From assembly GCA_039090855.1 (NCBI GenBank), contig CM077024.1:61279594-61343593 (forward strand): a stretch of 64,000 nt of DNA, written 5' to 3'. Position numbers and translations under genes: made by a program. Every line of letters begins with the position of its first letter. Position 1 is the first letter of the stretch. This stretch comes from Macrothele yani. Lineage: Eukaryota > Arthropoda > Arachnida > Araneae > Macrothelidae. The notes beneath the pieces were generated by a model. The model had not been told where the DNA came from. It searched no databases and was given only the letters and a program-made list of their open reading frames with translations. This document shows, piece by piece, positions 54,136-61,960 of the stretch.

Positions 54136-55095
54136 TCAATTGCCGCACCCAGCTCAGAACGACGCTTATCAAGGTCGCGTGCCTGCGAGCTCGATGATGT
54201 ACTACATCATTTGCATATATTCTTAGGATATACGGTCATGATTTGCATATATACGATGATGTACGGTCATCATTTGCATATATTCTTGTTGCTCAGGTAC
54301 GTCGATTTAGCTTTTCCCCTTGCGTATGTCTCTGAAAAATCTTTACAATCGGTACTCTCGTTTTGGACATATTCTAGAAGTTGTATTCGTCACGTTAATT
54401 TTGGGCACCAGTGTATTAACAAAAGATAACGCTCGTCAAATATCTTCCACCAAAATGTGATAAAATGGGATGTCTGAACGTCAAAATACACAATAGCTTT
54501 TCTTGGAAATTGTGTGCTCTTAATATGGTCTATTAAGATATTTCGAAAATAAAATTTAGAGCTGACATTCATAAAAGGAAAAGTGTCCATGTTTGATATT
54601 ATTATATTCAACGAAATTTTGAAGATTTTAGAGCACAATTTTGCCCACCGTTATCAGGCTGAATTTGACTTCAATTAAGCTTACTCGTTTTTGACAAAAA
54701 AAACAGTAAAAATTTGGATAAACTTCTTCGTTCTTTTCGGCTACAATATTATCAATATTAAAACTTTTTAACTTTTGGTATGAAGATTCACCAAAACGCA
54801 ACCAAGACGTCTCCAATATACCATCAACGAGTACGGATGCCCTCTTGTCTCCACATTTGCTTTTTTCAGCTGTGTACTCCTCCTTGCCTTGTTTTTGTTT
54901 ACACAAAAAGAAAAGTTCCAAATCGCGGTCTGTACCCAAAACCCCATGGACGTGTTTCGAACGAAATCTTTTATACTTATTAAGACCCACTAAGACACTT
55001 CCTGCACGAAAGTTGAAATCAATCAATACTTCCTTTCCAAGTTTGCTAAGGATCACATTTAATTTCTGTGTTTATATCATATCGCGTCCTCCTGA
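54136..55095. other. unassigned; short CATTTGCATAT repeats
   Basis: Near 54195-54300 CATCATTTGCATATATTCTT and variants occur three times, possibly the subterminal region of Tc1 copy Y. A 142-codon minus-strand frame (54628-55056) has no recognisable motif. Otherwise nothing. Confidence 0.4.
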
Positions 55096-55099
55096 AATT

Positions 55100-55437
55100 T
55101 AATGGACCAGCTACAGCGCACATTAGTATGAGAATCTCCATCCTATAAGGAGTCTAGATAAGGATAAATTTCTTCGAAACCACTTACTATTATTTCAGAG
55201 TTATTTATACATAGTAAATCATCAATATATCTCAAAGTATAAAAATAGCTATCGCAATTAATAGATTTGTAAATTTCAAAACTATTTTATCTCTATTTCT
55301 GCTTCCAGAAAAGTATTTTTAAAATTATTTTTGTTTTTCTTAGCATAGCCTTTGGTGTGAAGAATACTTTGCCTATATTTTCTACTTTCGAGTGTTCAAA
55401 ATTCTTCCTCTTGTGACACCAGCGTACATTTTTACTT
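55100..55437 (-). pseudogene. reverse transcriptase fragment (RYIDDL motif)
   Basis: Minus strand reads EIYKSINCDSYFYTLRYIDD, LLCINNSEIIVSGFEEIYPY, LDSL. The 'RYIDDLL' core with a preceding Y-F-Y strand fits an RT active site, most like PLE-type or related RTs with R-Y/F-[ILV]-D-D. The flanking sequence is too decayed to assign a clade, and only about 50 residues are readable. Confidence 0.45.
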
Positions 55438-55467
55438 TATAACGAAGTAAATTTCTCCGTCATTTCT

Positions 55468-55539
55468 GTCCACGCCAGGATTCGAACCCGGATCCCCTCA
55501 TTCCGGAGTAAGTTACTCTACCAATTGAGCTACGCAGAC
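55468..55539 (-). other. tRNA-like block in LTR (copy 1, 3' LTR)
   Basis: Same 72-nt fold as at 16424: A box TAGCTCAATTGG, B box GGTTCGAATCC, and a TCCGGA-centred anticodon arm (CTTAC/ATGAG, one pair lost). Acceptor GTCTGCG against CGTGGAC with a G-T pair. Confidence 0.75.
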
Positions 55540-55617
55540 GTTTTATTCTGTTTCCTATCTGCCTTTATGTCGTGTGCGTCCTTCTGGCAGGTACATCACA
55601 TCTCCTGGTACGTTACA

Positions 55618-55635
55618 TCATCTGCCCCTTATTTA
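55618..55635 (-). promoter_or_regulatory. polypurine tract of TRIM copy 1
   Basis: Minus strand AAATAAGGGGCAGATGA immediately before the 3' LTR start TGTAACG. One C interrupts the purine run. It corresponds to AAGGGGGAGGTGATG in copy 2 and AAGGGGGAGATGATG in the Gypsy element. Confidence 0.75.
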
Positions 55636-55746
55636 TTTATTTTTTTTCGAAGTGCTGGAGAAGGGATTCTCTTATTTTTCCTATCTCGCGGTGTGGAAAT
55701 AACATCACACCAATGTGAGATTTTGAACGGTCGGGTCATCCGGATA

Positions 55747-55758
55747 GTTCGGGCGCCA
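55747..55758 (-). promoter_or_regulatory. primer-binding site, tRNA-Lys type
   Basis: Minus strand TGGCGCCCGAAC, one base after the 5' LTR. This is complementary to the last 12 nt of animal tRNA-Lys(UUU) including CCA (established primer for several retroelements and lentiviruses). Confidence 0.88.
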
Positions 55759-55789
55759 TTATAACGAAGTGAATTTCTCCGTCATTTCT

Positions 55790-55861
55790 GTCCACGCCAG
55801 GATTCGAACCCGGATCCCCTCATTCCGGAATAGGTCACTCTACCAATTGAGCTACGCGGAC
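55790..55861 (-). other. tRNA-like block in LTR (copy 1, 5' LTR)
   Basis: Same position within the LTR as the other copies, with A and B boxes intact and acceptor GTCCGCG/CGTGGAC. The anticodon arm reads CTATTCCGGAATGAG. Confidence 0.75.
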
Positions 55862-55939
55862 GTTTTATTCTGATTCCTATCTGCCTTTATGTCGTGTGCG
55901 TCCTTCTGGCAGGTACGTCACATCTCCTGGTATGTTACA

Positions 55940-56950
55940 ACTTGATGGGGTTCATTCGATTCTAAACATCCCCAAAGTAATTTTTTTGTAGGATACTTTC
56001 ATCGTGTAGGGTATTTTACACCCACTTTCTCTTCTTTAAGTAATGTACAGCGTTTCTTCCTTGGTGGAGGAAAGTTATATTTCGTTTTCCTCTATATCTC
56101 TTCTTGTAATTGTCCGATTTGAAAATCGCATTTGCATCTCATATCTTCCGCTGTGAGAGACTTTTGTGCATAATTTATTAGTTTTTTTTTAATTTATATA
56201 TCACACTTTTTAGCTGCTAGTGAGAGTAATTATTTCTATTTGTGGTTGTTTCGTCGATAGGGGAAATCAGGTTGATTTTTATTTATTTCTTTATTTATTT
56301 ACTTATTTATTTATTTTGTAATCGGTTTCGTTCACTATGGATACTGTGACCACGCTCACACTGAGTATTTTAAACGCAGGTTTATCCTAGGTGTATTTTA
56401 TCCTAGGTGTGTTTAATAAGTGTATTTTCTTTTTTGATGAATTTTTACATTTTCTAAAAATCTCATTTGAAATACGTTTTTCGTGTCTGTAATGTTTCAT
56501 AAGACGTGCTCAATACAACCGAAAATTCGGTGTCATCTTCTATTTTTCTTCTTAAGAAAATATAATAATTATACTTATTACCAGATCTGATGCTTTTTAC
56601 GAACTAAACTTATTTTAGTATGCACACCGTTGATGTGAATCAATTAATGATCTCTTCCGTAATTCAGTAATATCAATGAAAATTCCGTTAAGTTTTAATA
56701 ATACTAATTTTCGATACAAAAAACTGGTATTTAGATTTTCTAATAATCCACGATATCTTCATAGTGCATTTAACTACAAAAATTATAAACATGTTATTTT
56801 ATTTCTGGACGGATCTCAAGAAATGGTAATTTGTGATAACTGTTCTACGAGGTGCCCTTTAAAACAACGATGAGTAATGTATCAACAGTAATTCATTTCG
56901 TGCACCGTTCAGCAGATCATATTGTACCGTCTACACACGATGAAGATTTT
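55940..56950. other. no recognisable feature; TTTA repeat
   Basis: AT-rich. A (TTTA)n run lies at about 56278-56319. It may include the 5' part of the Penelope-like element that becomes recognisable near 56960, but no motif is readable. Confidence 0.45.
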
Positions 56951-56959
56951 TGAATCTAG

Positions 56960-58290
56960 GTATTCATAACCTAATAATGATCTTAAACGACCTAAAACCT
57001 GTAAAATTCAAATTCCGATCCTACAACAGCCACTTTAACTGCAGTTGCTCAACTGAAGAACCACAGCTCTCTACCTAGTTCAATAAAGAATGCATCGTAC
57101 ACCATCACTGGACCCAGAATACCGGAGATATTTGGCAAGCTTAAAATCCATAAACAAGGACACCTTCTCAGACCACTTGTTTCTGCACACTCCAGCCAAA
57201 CAAGACCTCTAGAAACGGCGTTAACACAATTCCTGTCACCTCGAGTCAAGAACTCCCAGTATTCAGTATCCAGTACTAACCAAGCCTTGGACTGCATTAA
57301 AGCATACAAATCAGGGAACCTGCATTTTCTAATGGTCTCATTGGACGTCATCTCCTTATTCCCAAACGTACCGGTCACACTGCTGCGTTCTATTATCGAA
57401 TCACGACTTAAACATATGACCAACATTACGACGCAAGGAACCCAATCAGTGCTCAATGCCCTTAAACTGATTCAAAAACGCACATATTTCTGTTATGAAG
57501 GTATCACATATCACCAGACAGGTGGGACAACAATGTGTTCCTCCTTGCCAGGCATTTAGCTGAAATATTAGTGCAAGAGCTTGAAAATATTGTTTTGCTA
57601 TCAACACCATACAAACCAAGATTATATATTAAGTACGTCGATGATATCCTAATTTTCTGGACATTAGGAAGAGAACTGCTAGCCCACTTTCTTGATGAAC
57701 CTTCTTCCCAATATCCCTCCTTCAGTTTCACCACTGAATACGAACAAGACCATAGGTTACCATACCTAGATTTCCCGTTACAACACGATCATGTTACACA
57801 TAACATAACGTACTAAGTATACAGGAAACCGACCTCCCAAACGATTATCATTCCAAGTAATTCAGCTCACCCCATGAACCATAAACTGTCAAGTTTCCAT
57901 TTTTTGGTTAAAAGGGTATTCTCACATTCCTCAAGCATAACTGCACGTAATAAAGAATTGGATCACATGATAAATATAGCTGTGAAATATGTGTACTCTA
58001 AAGAAACTATCTACCGCATAGTAAACAAACTACAACACATCTCCTGCACAACCTTAATTGGAGACACAATATCAGTCAGGTTTGTTGGAATAATGGACTA
58101 TATACCTGGCATAACAACAAGGCTCCGCAACGCTTGAAAATGGAACCATATAAAATTCGGCTAGCACACCACAAACATCCTTTCAAAAGTTAAAAATGAT
58201 TGAGATCCCACTGCCATACAACATCGACACGGTGTTTACCTCATACCAATGAAACCAAATGATAACGAACATGATAAAACAGCATATATA
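56960..58290 (+). pseudogene. Penelope-like element: RT and start of GIY-YIG domain
   Basis: RT landmarks: FGKLKIHKQGHLLRPLVSAH (about 57128-57190), LMVSLDVISLFPNVPV (catalytic Asp), CYEGITYHQTGGTTM (G of TGG..MG), a frameshift near 57540, then LYIKYVDDILIFW (YVDD), LPYLDF, YRKPT and NSAHPMNHKLSSFHFLVKRV, the last strongly diagnostic of PLEs. Near 58215-58290 comes HGVYLIPMKPNDNEHDKTAY then IGS, the G-V-Y...Y-I-G opening of the GIY-YIG endonuclease. A Tc1 interrupts right there; the remainder lies at 60341-60537. Confidence 0.85.
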
Positions 58291-59410
58291 GGTTCTATAG
58301 TGCGTCACATAAATATAGAGACAGAACAAATTCTCGAATAAAAAAGAAACAACAACGAGCTGAAATGTACACCTCATATTTATAGCAAAAATAGCATAGG
58401 ACACGCAGCTGCACAATAGTTTGACGGAAACATAACAATTCCAACGCCAAGTACAAGAAAAAACAGAAATACGCTGTCTCAAAAATATAAAGACTTGAGC
58501 ACCTCCGGTATGAAAAGTGGAGCCGTTGTTCCGAATAACACTGAAAACCCGATTGGGCATGCTGTCCACCAAGTGATGTAAGTGTTCTGGACGGAGTGCG
58601 TACCAGCTTCGTTCAATCTGCTCTTTCAATGCCACCACACTTGAGAACTGCCGTCCATTCGCGTAGACATCACAAGCTAGGACACCGCAGAGGTTCGCGA
58701 TAGGGTTTAGATCTGGAGTGAGTTCTGGCCAATCCATTACGGTCACATGATGAGTGTTAAACCAGCTTTTCGTTGATGCAGACCGATGGATAGAGGCATT
58801 GTCTTGCTGGAACAGATAATCAACACCAGCTAGAGTTTCGTCAAACGGCAGAAGGTGGCTGCTGATTATGACCTGATATGTTTCGGAGTTTTACCTCCCT
58901 TGCAGAAAAGCGATATCCGTTGTCCTATTCAACGCAAAAGATCCCCAGACCATCACAGACAGATCCCCTCCTTTCTGTCTGCTGAAGAAGGTGTTTTGCT
59001 CGCGTCGTTAATCATGCCAATAGCAGTTCCAACCGTCAGGGCCGTCCAGGTCGAACTTTTTCTCATCGGAGAAAATAATTGCGATCCACTTGTCTGTCCA
59101 GTGCATGTGGCTGCTTGCCCATAACAATCGAGCTTCCTTGTGGCGTTGCGTGAGGTGTGGCAGACGGTACATTTTATGGAGCACAATGCTGCGACTTTCA
59201 TTGATTCATCGATGAACTGTGTCCTTTAAGACGGTGATACCAACAGCCCGAGAAAATTGACGCAGTGATAACCTTTGGGATGAAACTTAACGCATGATGG
59301 CACGATCATCTCGTTTGGTTGCTATTCGAGGCCTTTCAGGCCGTTTTCTGGCAGTTAACGCATCGCGTTTCGATAAAGTCTATAACGAAGTAAATTTCTC
59401 CGTCATTTTT

Positions 59411-59482
59411 GGTCTACGCCGGAATTCGAACCCGAGTACGCTTATTCCGGAACAAGTTGCTCTACCAATTAAGCTACGCGGA
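59411..59482 (-). other. tRNA-like block in LTR (copy 2, 3' LTR)
   Basis: GTCCGCGTAGCTTAATTGGT start, B box GGTTCGAATTCC, anticodon arm CTTGT TCCGGA ATAAG (5-bp stem, 6-nt loop). Acceptor partly mismatched (CGTAGAC). Confidence 0.75.
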
Positions 59483-59560
59483 CATTGATTCTACTTGCTA
59501 TCTGCCTTTATGTCGTGTGCGTCCTTCTGGCAGGTACGTCACATCTCCTGGTACGTTACA

Positions 59561-59578
59561 TCACCTCCCCCTTCTTTT
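59561..59578 (-). promoter_or_regulatory. polypurine tract of TRIM copy 2
   Basis: Minus strand GAAGGGGGAGGTGA directly before TGTAACG of the 3' LTR; almost the same as the Gypsy tract at 61317-61330. Confidence 0.85.
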
Positions 59579-59693
59579 TCTTTTTTTTTTTTTTTTTTTT
59601 TCTTTCGAAGTGCTGCTCATATTTATCCTAACTCGCGGTGTGGAAATAACATCACACCAATGCGAGATTTTGAACGGTCGGGTCATCCGGATA

Positions 59694-59705
59694 GTTCGGG
59701 CGCCA
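59694..59705 (-). promoter_or_regulatory. primer-binding site, tRNA-Lys type
   Basis: TGGCGCCCGAAC on the minus strand, one base after the 5' LTR, identical to copy 1. Confidence 0.88.
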
Positions 59706-59736
59706 TTATAACGAAGTAAATTTCTCCGTCATTTGT

Positions 59737-59808
59737 GGTCTACGCCGGGATTCGAACCCGAGTACGCTTATTCCGGAACAAGCAGCTCTACCAACTGAGC
59801 TACGCAGA
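59737..59808 (-). other. tRNA-like block in LTR (copy 2, 5' LTR)
   Basis: A box TAGCTCAGTTGG matches Pol III consensus more closely than the other copies; B box GGTTCGAATCCC. The anticodon arm CTTGT TCCGGA ATAAG is preserved. Confidence 0.78.
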
Positions 59809-60340
59809 CATTGATTCTACTTGCTATCTGCCTTTATGTCGTGTGCGTCCTTCTGGCAGGTACGTCACATCTCCTGGTACGTTACAAGTCTCATAAATGA
59901 CTGCCCTACTCCTTTCCATGGCTTTGCAAATTTTCGCTGAAGGCAATCCGTTTGCTCTGTCTCCAAATCTTCTGCACCTCCTCACCAGAAAGTTGACTGT
60001 TGCGTGGCATTTCGGCAAATTAATGTCTGACGGCAGGTTCGCTGTCTTTTGTAGGCTGGACCGAATTACGGCCCATGCGCTTGCGTACAACATGCTAATT
60101 AGTACATCTCATTTGCATGTGGCTACTTTACATATTTGCCTTTATATTTATGAGACACCTAAAATTACACTATTTCACGTTGTGGTGTTCTTTTCACACA
60201 ATCCGGTCATCTCGACGGACCGAAACGTTTGTTGCAGGGTAATGTCTAAGAAGGTACCACTTCAGTTTCCTACCTATATTCGCATTGCATTCACGGCGCA
60301 AAGTCGACTGTCTCTACATTTATGCGACACACCTTACATT

Positions 60341-60537
60341 GCGTACCCTGCATACAAGACTCTCTGAACATACCTATGCTGTTAGAATTCATTCTGATGA
60401 ATCTGCGTTATCTAGAGTAGTAAATAATGGAACTCACTCCTCAGTTTGGAACGAATCTAAAATTTTGGCAGCAACTAACACTCGAAAATCTTTGTTGCTA
60501 CGGAAAGTCTCTTTATCTATGAATATGATGAAAAGTC
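60341..60537 (+). pseudogene. Penelope-like element: rest of the GIY-YIG domain
   Basis: Reads ALRTLHTRLSEHTYAVRIHS, DESALSRVVNNGTHSSVWNE, SKILAATNTRKSLLLRKVSL, SMNMMKSL. The 'R..EH..AVR....SAL..H....H...W..' pattern is the second half of the PLE GIY-YIG endonuclease and continues the piece ending at 58290. It stops where the Gypsy LTR begins. Confidence 0.75.
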
Positions 60538-61316
60538 TATAATGAATAAGCTTTATTTGCTTTCCGCTAAGCTAATTATAATGAATAAGCTCTTTCTACC
60601 AGCTAGCTAATGATAATAATGAAGCTTTCCTACTGAGCTAAGTATAATGCTTCTGCTACTGAATGATATGCTTGTACTGAGCTTCAAATAGTGAATTCAA
60701 ATGGTTGTTGTTACTAGTTAATTAAGAACATGAATAAAGTCTCCTGCTAGTAGTGTAGTAATAGTATTGAACAAACTTATAACTGGTAGTAATGTTGCAG
60801 CAGTAATTAGAATGAATAAAGTCTTAACGCTGGTTGTTAATGGTAATAAACTTATGATATAAACCTAACAGCCAGACAGAGGTCTGACAAAAACTATTAA
60901 TTGAGAAAGACGTACTGACTCAAAGCTCTTTTATTATGTAACTCTTGGTCATCCAAAGCACACACACACAACTTGTTTCACAATAATGAAGAATCAAACT
61001 AATCACATAGAACGAAACTCTTTCCTTCACAACAACAACGCTCCTCTAGTATAACAACAAACGATCTCCCTATAACAACAAAAACTCTCCTTATAACAAC
61101 AAAATCTCTCCTTATAACAACAAACTCTCCCCCTCGCTATCGATGAACGCGCCTATATATACTAGCTACCACCACGTCATGACTTACATTCATTGCCAGA
61201 TCTCATTCATCGGGTGAAATAATATTTCGTTCAGTAAGAAGATAATTTACATAGTAAAATAAAATAACCAGAGATAGTAAAATCAAAAGGAAAGTGAATA
61301 TAGAGTATACGTTACA
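60538..61316 (-). repeat. 3' LTR of the Gypsy element
   Basis: Minus strand starts TGTAACGTATACTCTATATT immediately after the purine tract and is taken to end ..TTCATTATA at 60538, by analogy with the TRIM LTR end ..TTCGTTATA; about 779 bp. TATATATA at about 61154-61162 is a plausible TATA box and AATAAA at about 60930-60936 a polyadenylation signal, in the right order. A ~24-bp repeat (GTTGTTATAAGGAGAG..) occurs four or five times at 61040-61140. The 5' LTR is outside the window, so the right-hand limit is firm and the left-hand limit inferred. Confidence 0.7.
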
Positions 61317-61960
61317 TCATCTCCCCCTTAATTTTTTTTTTTTTTTCCGAAAAACCTATCAATTTTGGAGTGTAAGTCTTACACTTCGTTGAATGACGTT
61401 TCTCGACCTCTTTTTTGTTTTGTTGTTTGGTGGCAGCAGTATTTACATTATCAAACTTGGCATGACAAAATTAAGAAATCTGTATTCATCTGTGAAACTT
61501 GTATTGTTGAACAAAACAAACCTGCATCGGCATACCTTCCTTTTATTCTGCCTAGCAGGAATCACTTTTTTAATTTCAAATGACGTTCTCATTATTCGTT
61601 GAATACACACCAACTGTATCAGCAGCGAAGATTGCCTGGAGCTGCCTAACAGTAACAATTTTATTATTTTACTTTCAAATTACGTTCGCATTATTCGTTG
61701 AATACATACGAACTGTATCAGCAGCGAAGATTACCTGGAGCTGCCTAACAGTAACAATTTTATTATTTTACCCCTAAGCACATAGATATATATATAAAAT
61801 TGGGATTAGTAGATGGACATAGAAGAAATATAAAAAAAAACCACATATATACACAAAAAGAATGCATTGGCCCACACGAAAAAAAAGAAATTCTGACACG
61901 CCAACTGGTCGTGCAGGAAAAACAACAAACTGAGAAAAGAACCTGTCCACGAGAATTTAC
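61317..61960 (-). other. Gypsy 3' untranslated region and polypurine tract
   Basis: Minus strand AAGGGGGAGATGATG directly precedes the LTR (61317-61330), after a long A run. Further upstream is a 99-bp tandem duplication (61575-61773; ATTATTCGTTGAATACA starts at 61591 and 61690). No env-like frame is visible. Confidence 0.75.

Larger units (their letters stand above)
55438..55939 (-). mobile_element. tRNA-bearing TRIM (miniature LTR element), copy 1
   Basis: 502 bp flanked by an exact 4-bp duplication ACTT (55434-55437, 55940-55943). LTRs of exactly 180 bp at 55438-55617 and 55760-55939 differ at about 8 positions. In element orientation (minus) the LTR starts TGTAACGTAC.. and ends ..ACTTCGTTATA. 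The 142-bp interior has a tRNA-Lys-type primer-binding site directly after the 5' LTR and a purine tract just before the 3' LTR, but no coding sequence. Each LTR contains a 72-nt tRNA-like block. Such small non-coding LTR elements are called TRIMs and depend on proteins from other elements. Confidence 0.92.
59381..59886 (-). mobile_element. tRNA-bearing TRIM, copy 2
   Basis: 506 bp with an exact 4-bp duplication AGTC (59377-59380, 59887-59890). LTRs of exactly 180 bp at 59381-59560 and 59707-59886 differ at about 7 positions. The interior is 146 bp with a primer-binding site, a long A-run (minus strand) and a purine tract GAAAAAGAAGGGGGAGGTGA before the 3' LTR. It splits the transposase of the Tc1. 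Same family as 55438-55939 but a distinct subfamily: CATTGATTCTACTTGC replaces CGTTTTATTCTGTTTC, and CACTCGGGTT appears next to the B box. Confidence 0.92.
58297..60340 (-). mobile_element. Tc1-like element inside the PLE, itself split by a TRIM
   Basis: Inverted ends: GTGCGTCACATAAATATAGA.. at 58300 and the complement ..TCTACATTTATGCGACACAC near 60314-60333. Minus-strand transposase pieces: PKCHATVNFLVRRCRRFGDR (HTH, about 59970-60030), then after the TRIM IIFSDEKKFDLDGPDGWNCY (first Asp, about 59025-59080), LFQQDNASIHRSASTKSW (second Asp, about 58765-58815) and DWPELTPDLNPIANLCGVLA with Ala replacing the catalytic Glu (about 58680-58735). Broken by frameshifts; inactive. Confidence 0.8.

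Noticed and set aside
54628..55056. 142-codon minus-strand frame as a host gene
   Set aside because: No recognisable domain, AT-rich, next to transposon debris; not supportable as a gene.
61040..61140. ATAACAACAA repeats as a separate minisatellite
   Set aside because: They lie inside the Gypsy LTR and are best treated as part of it.
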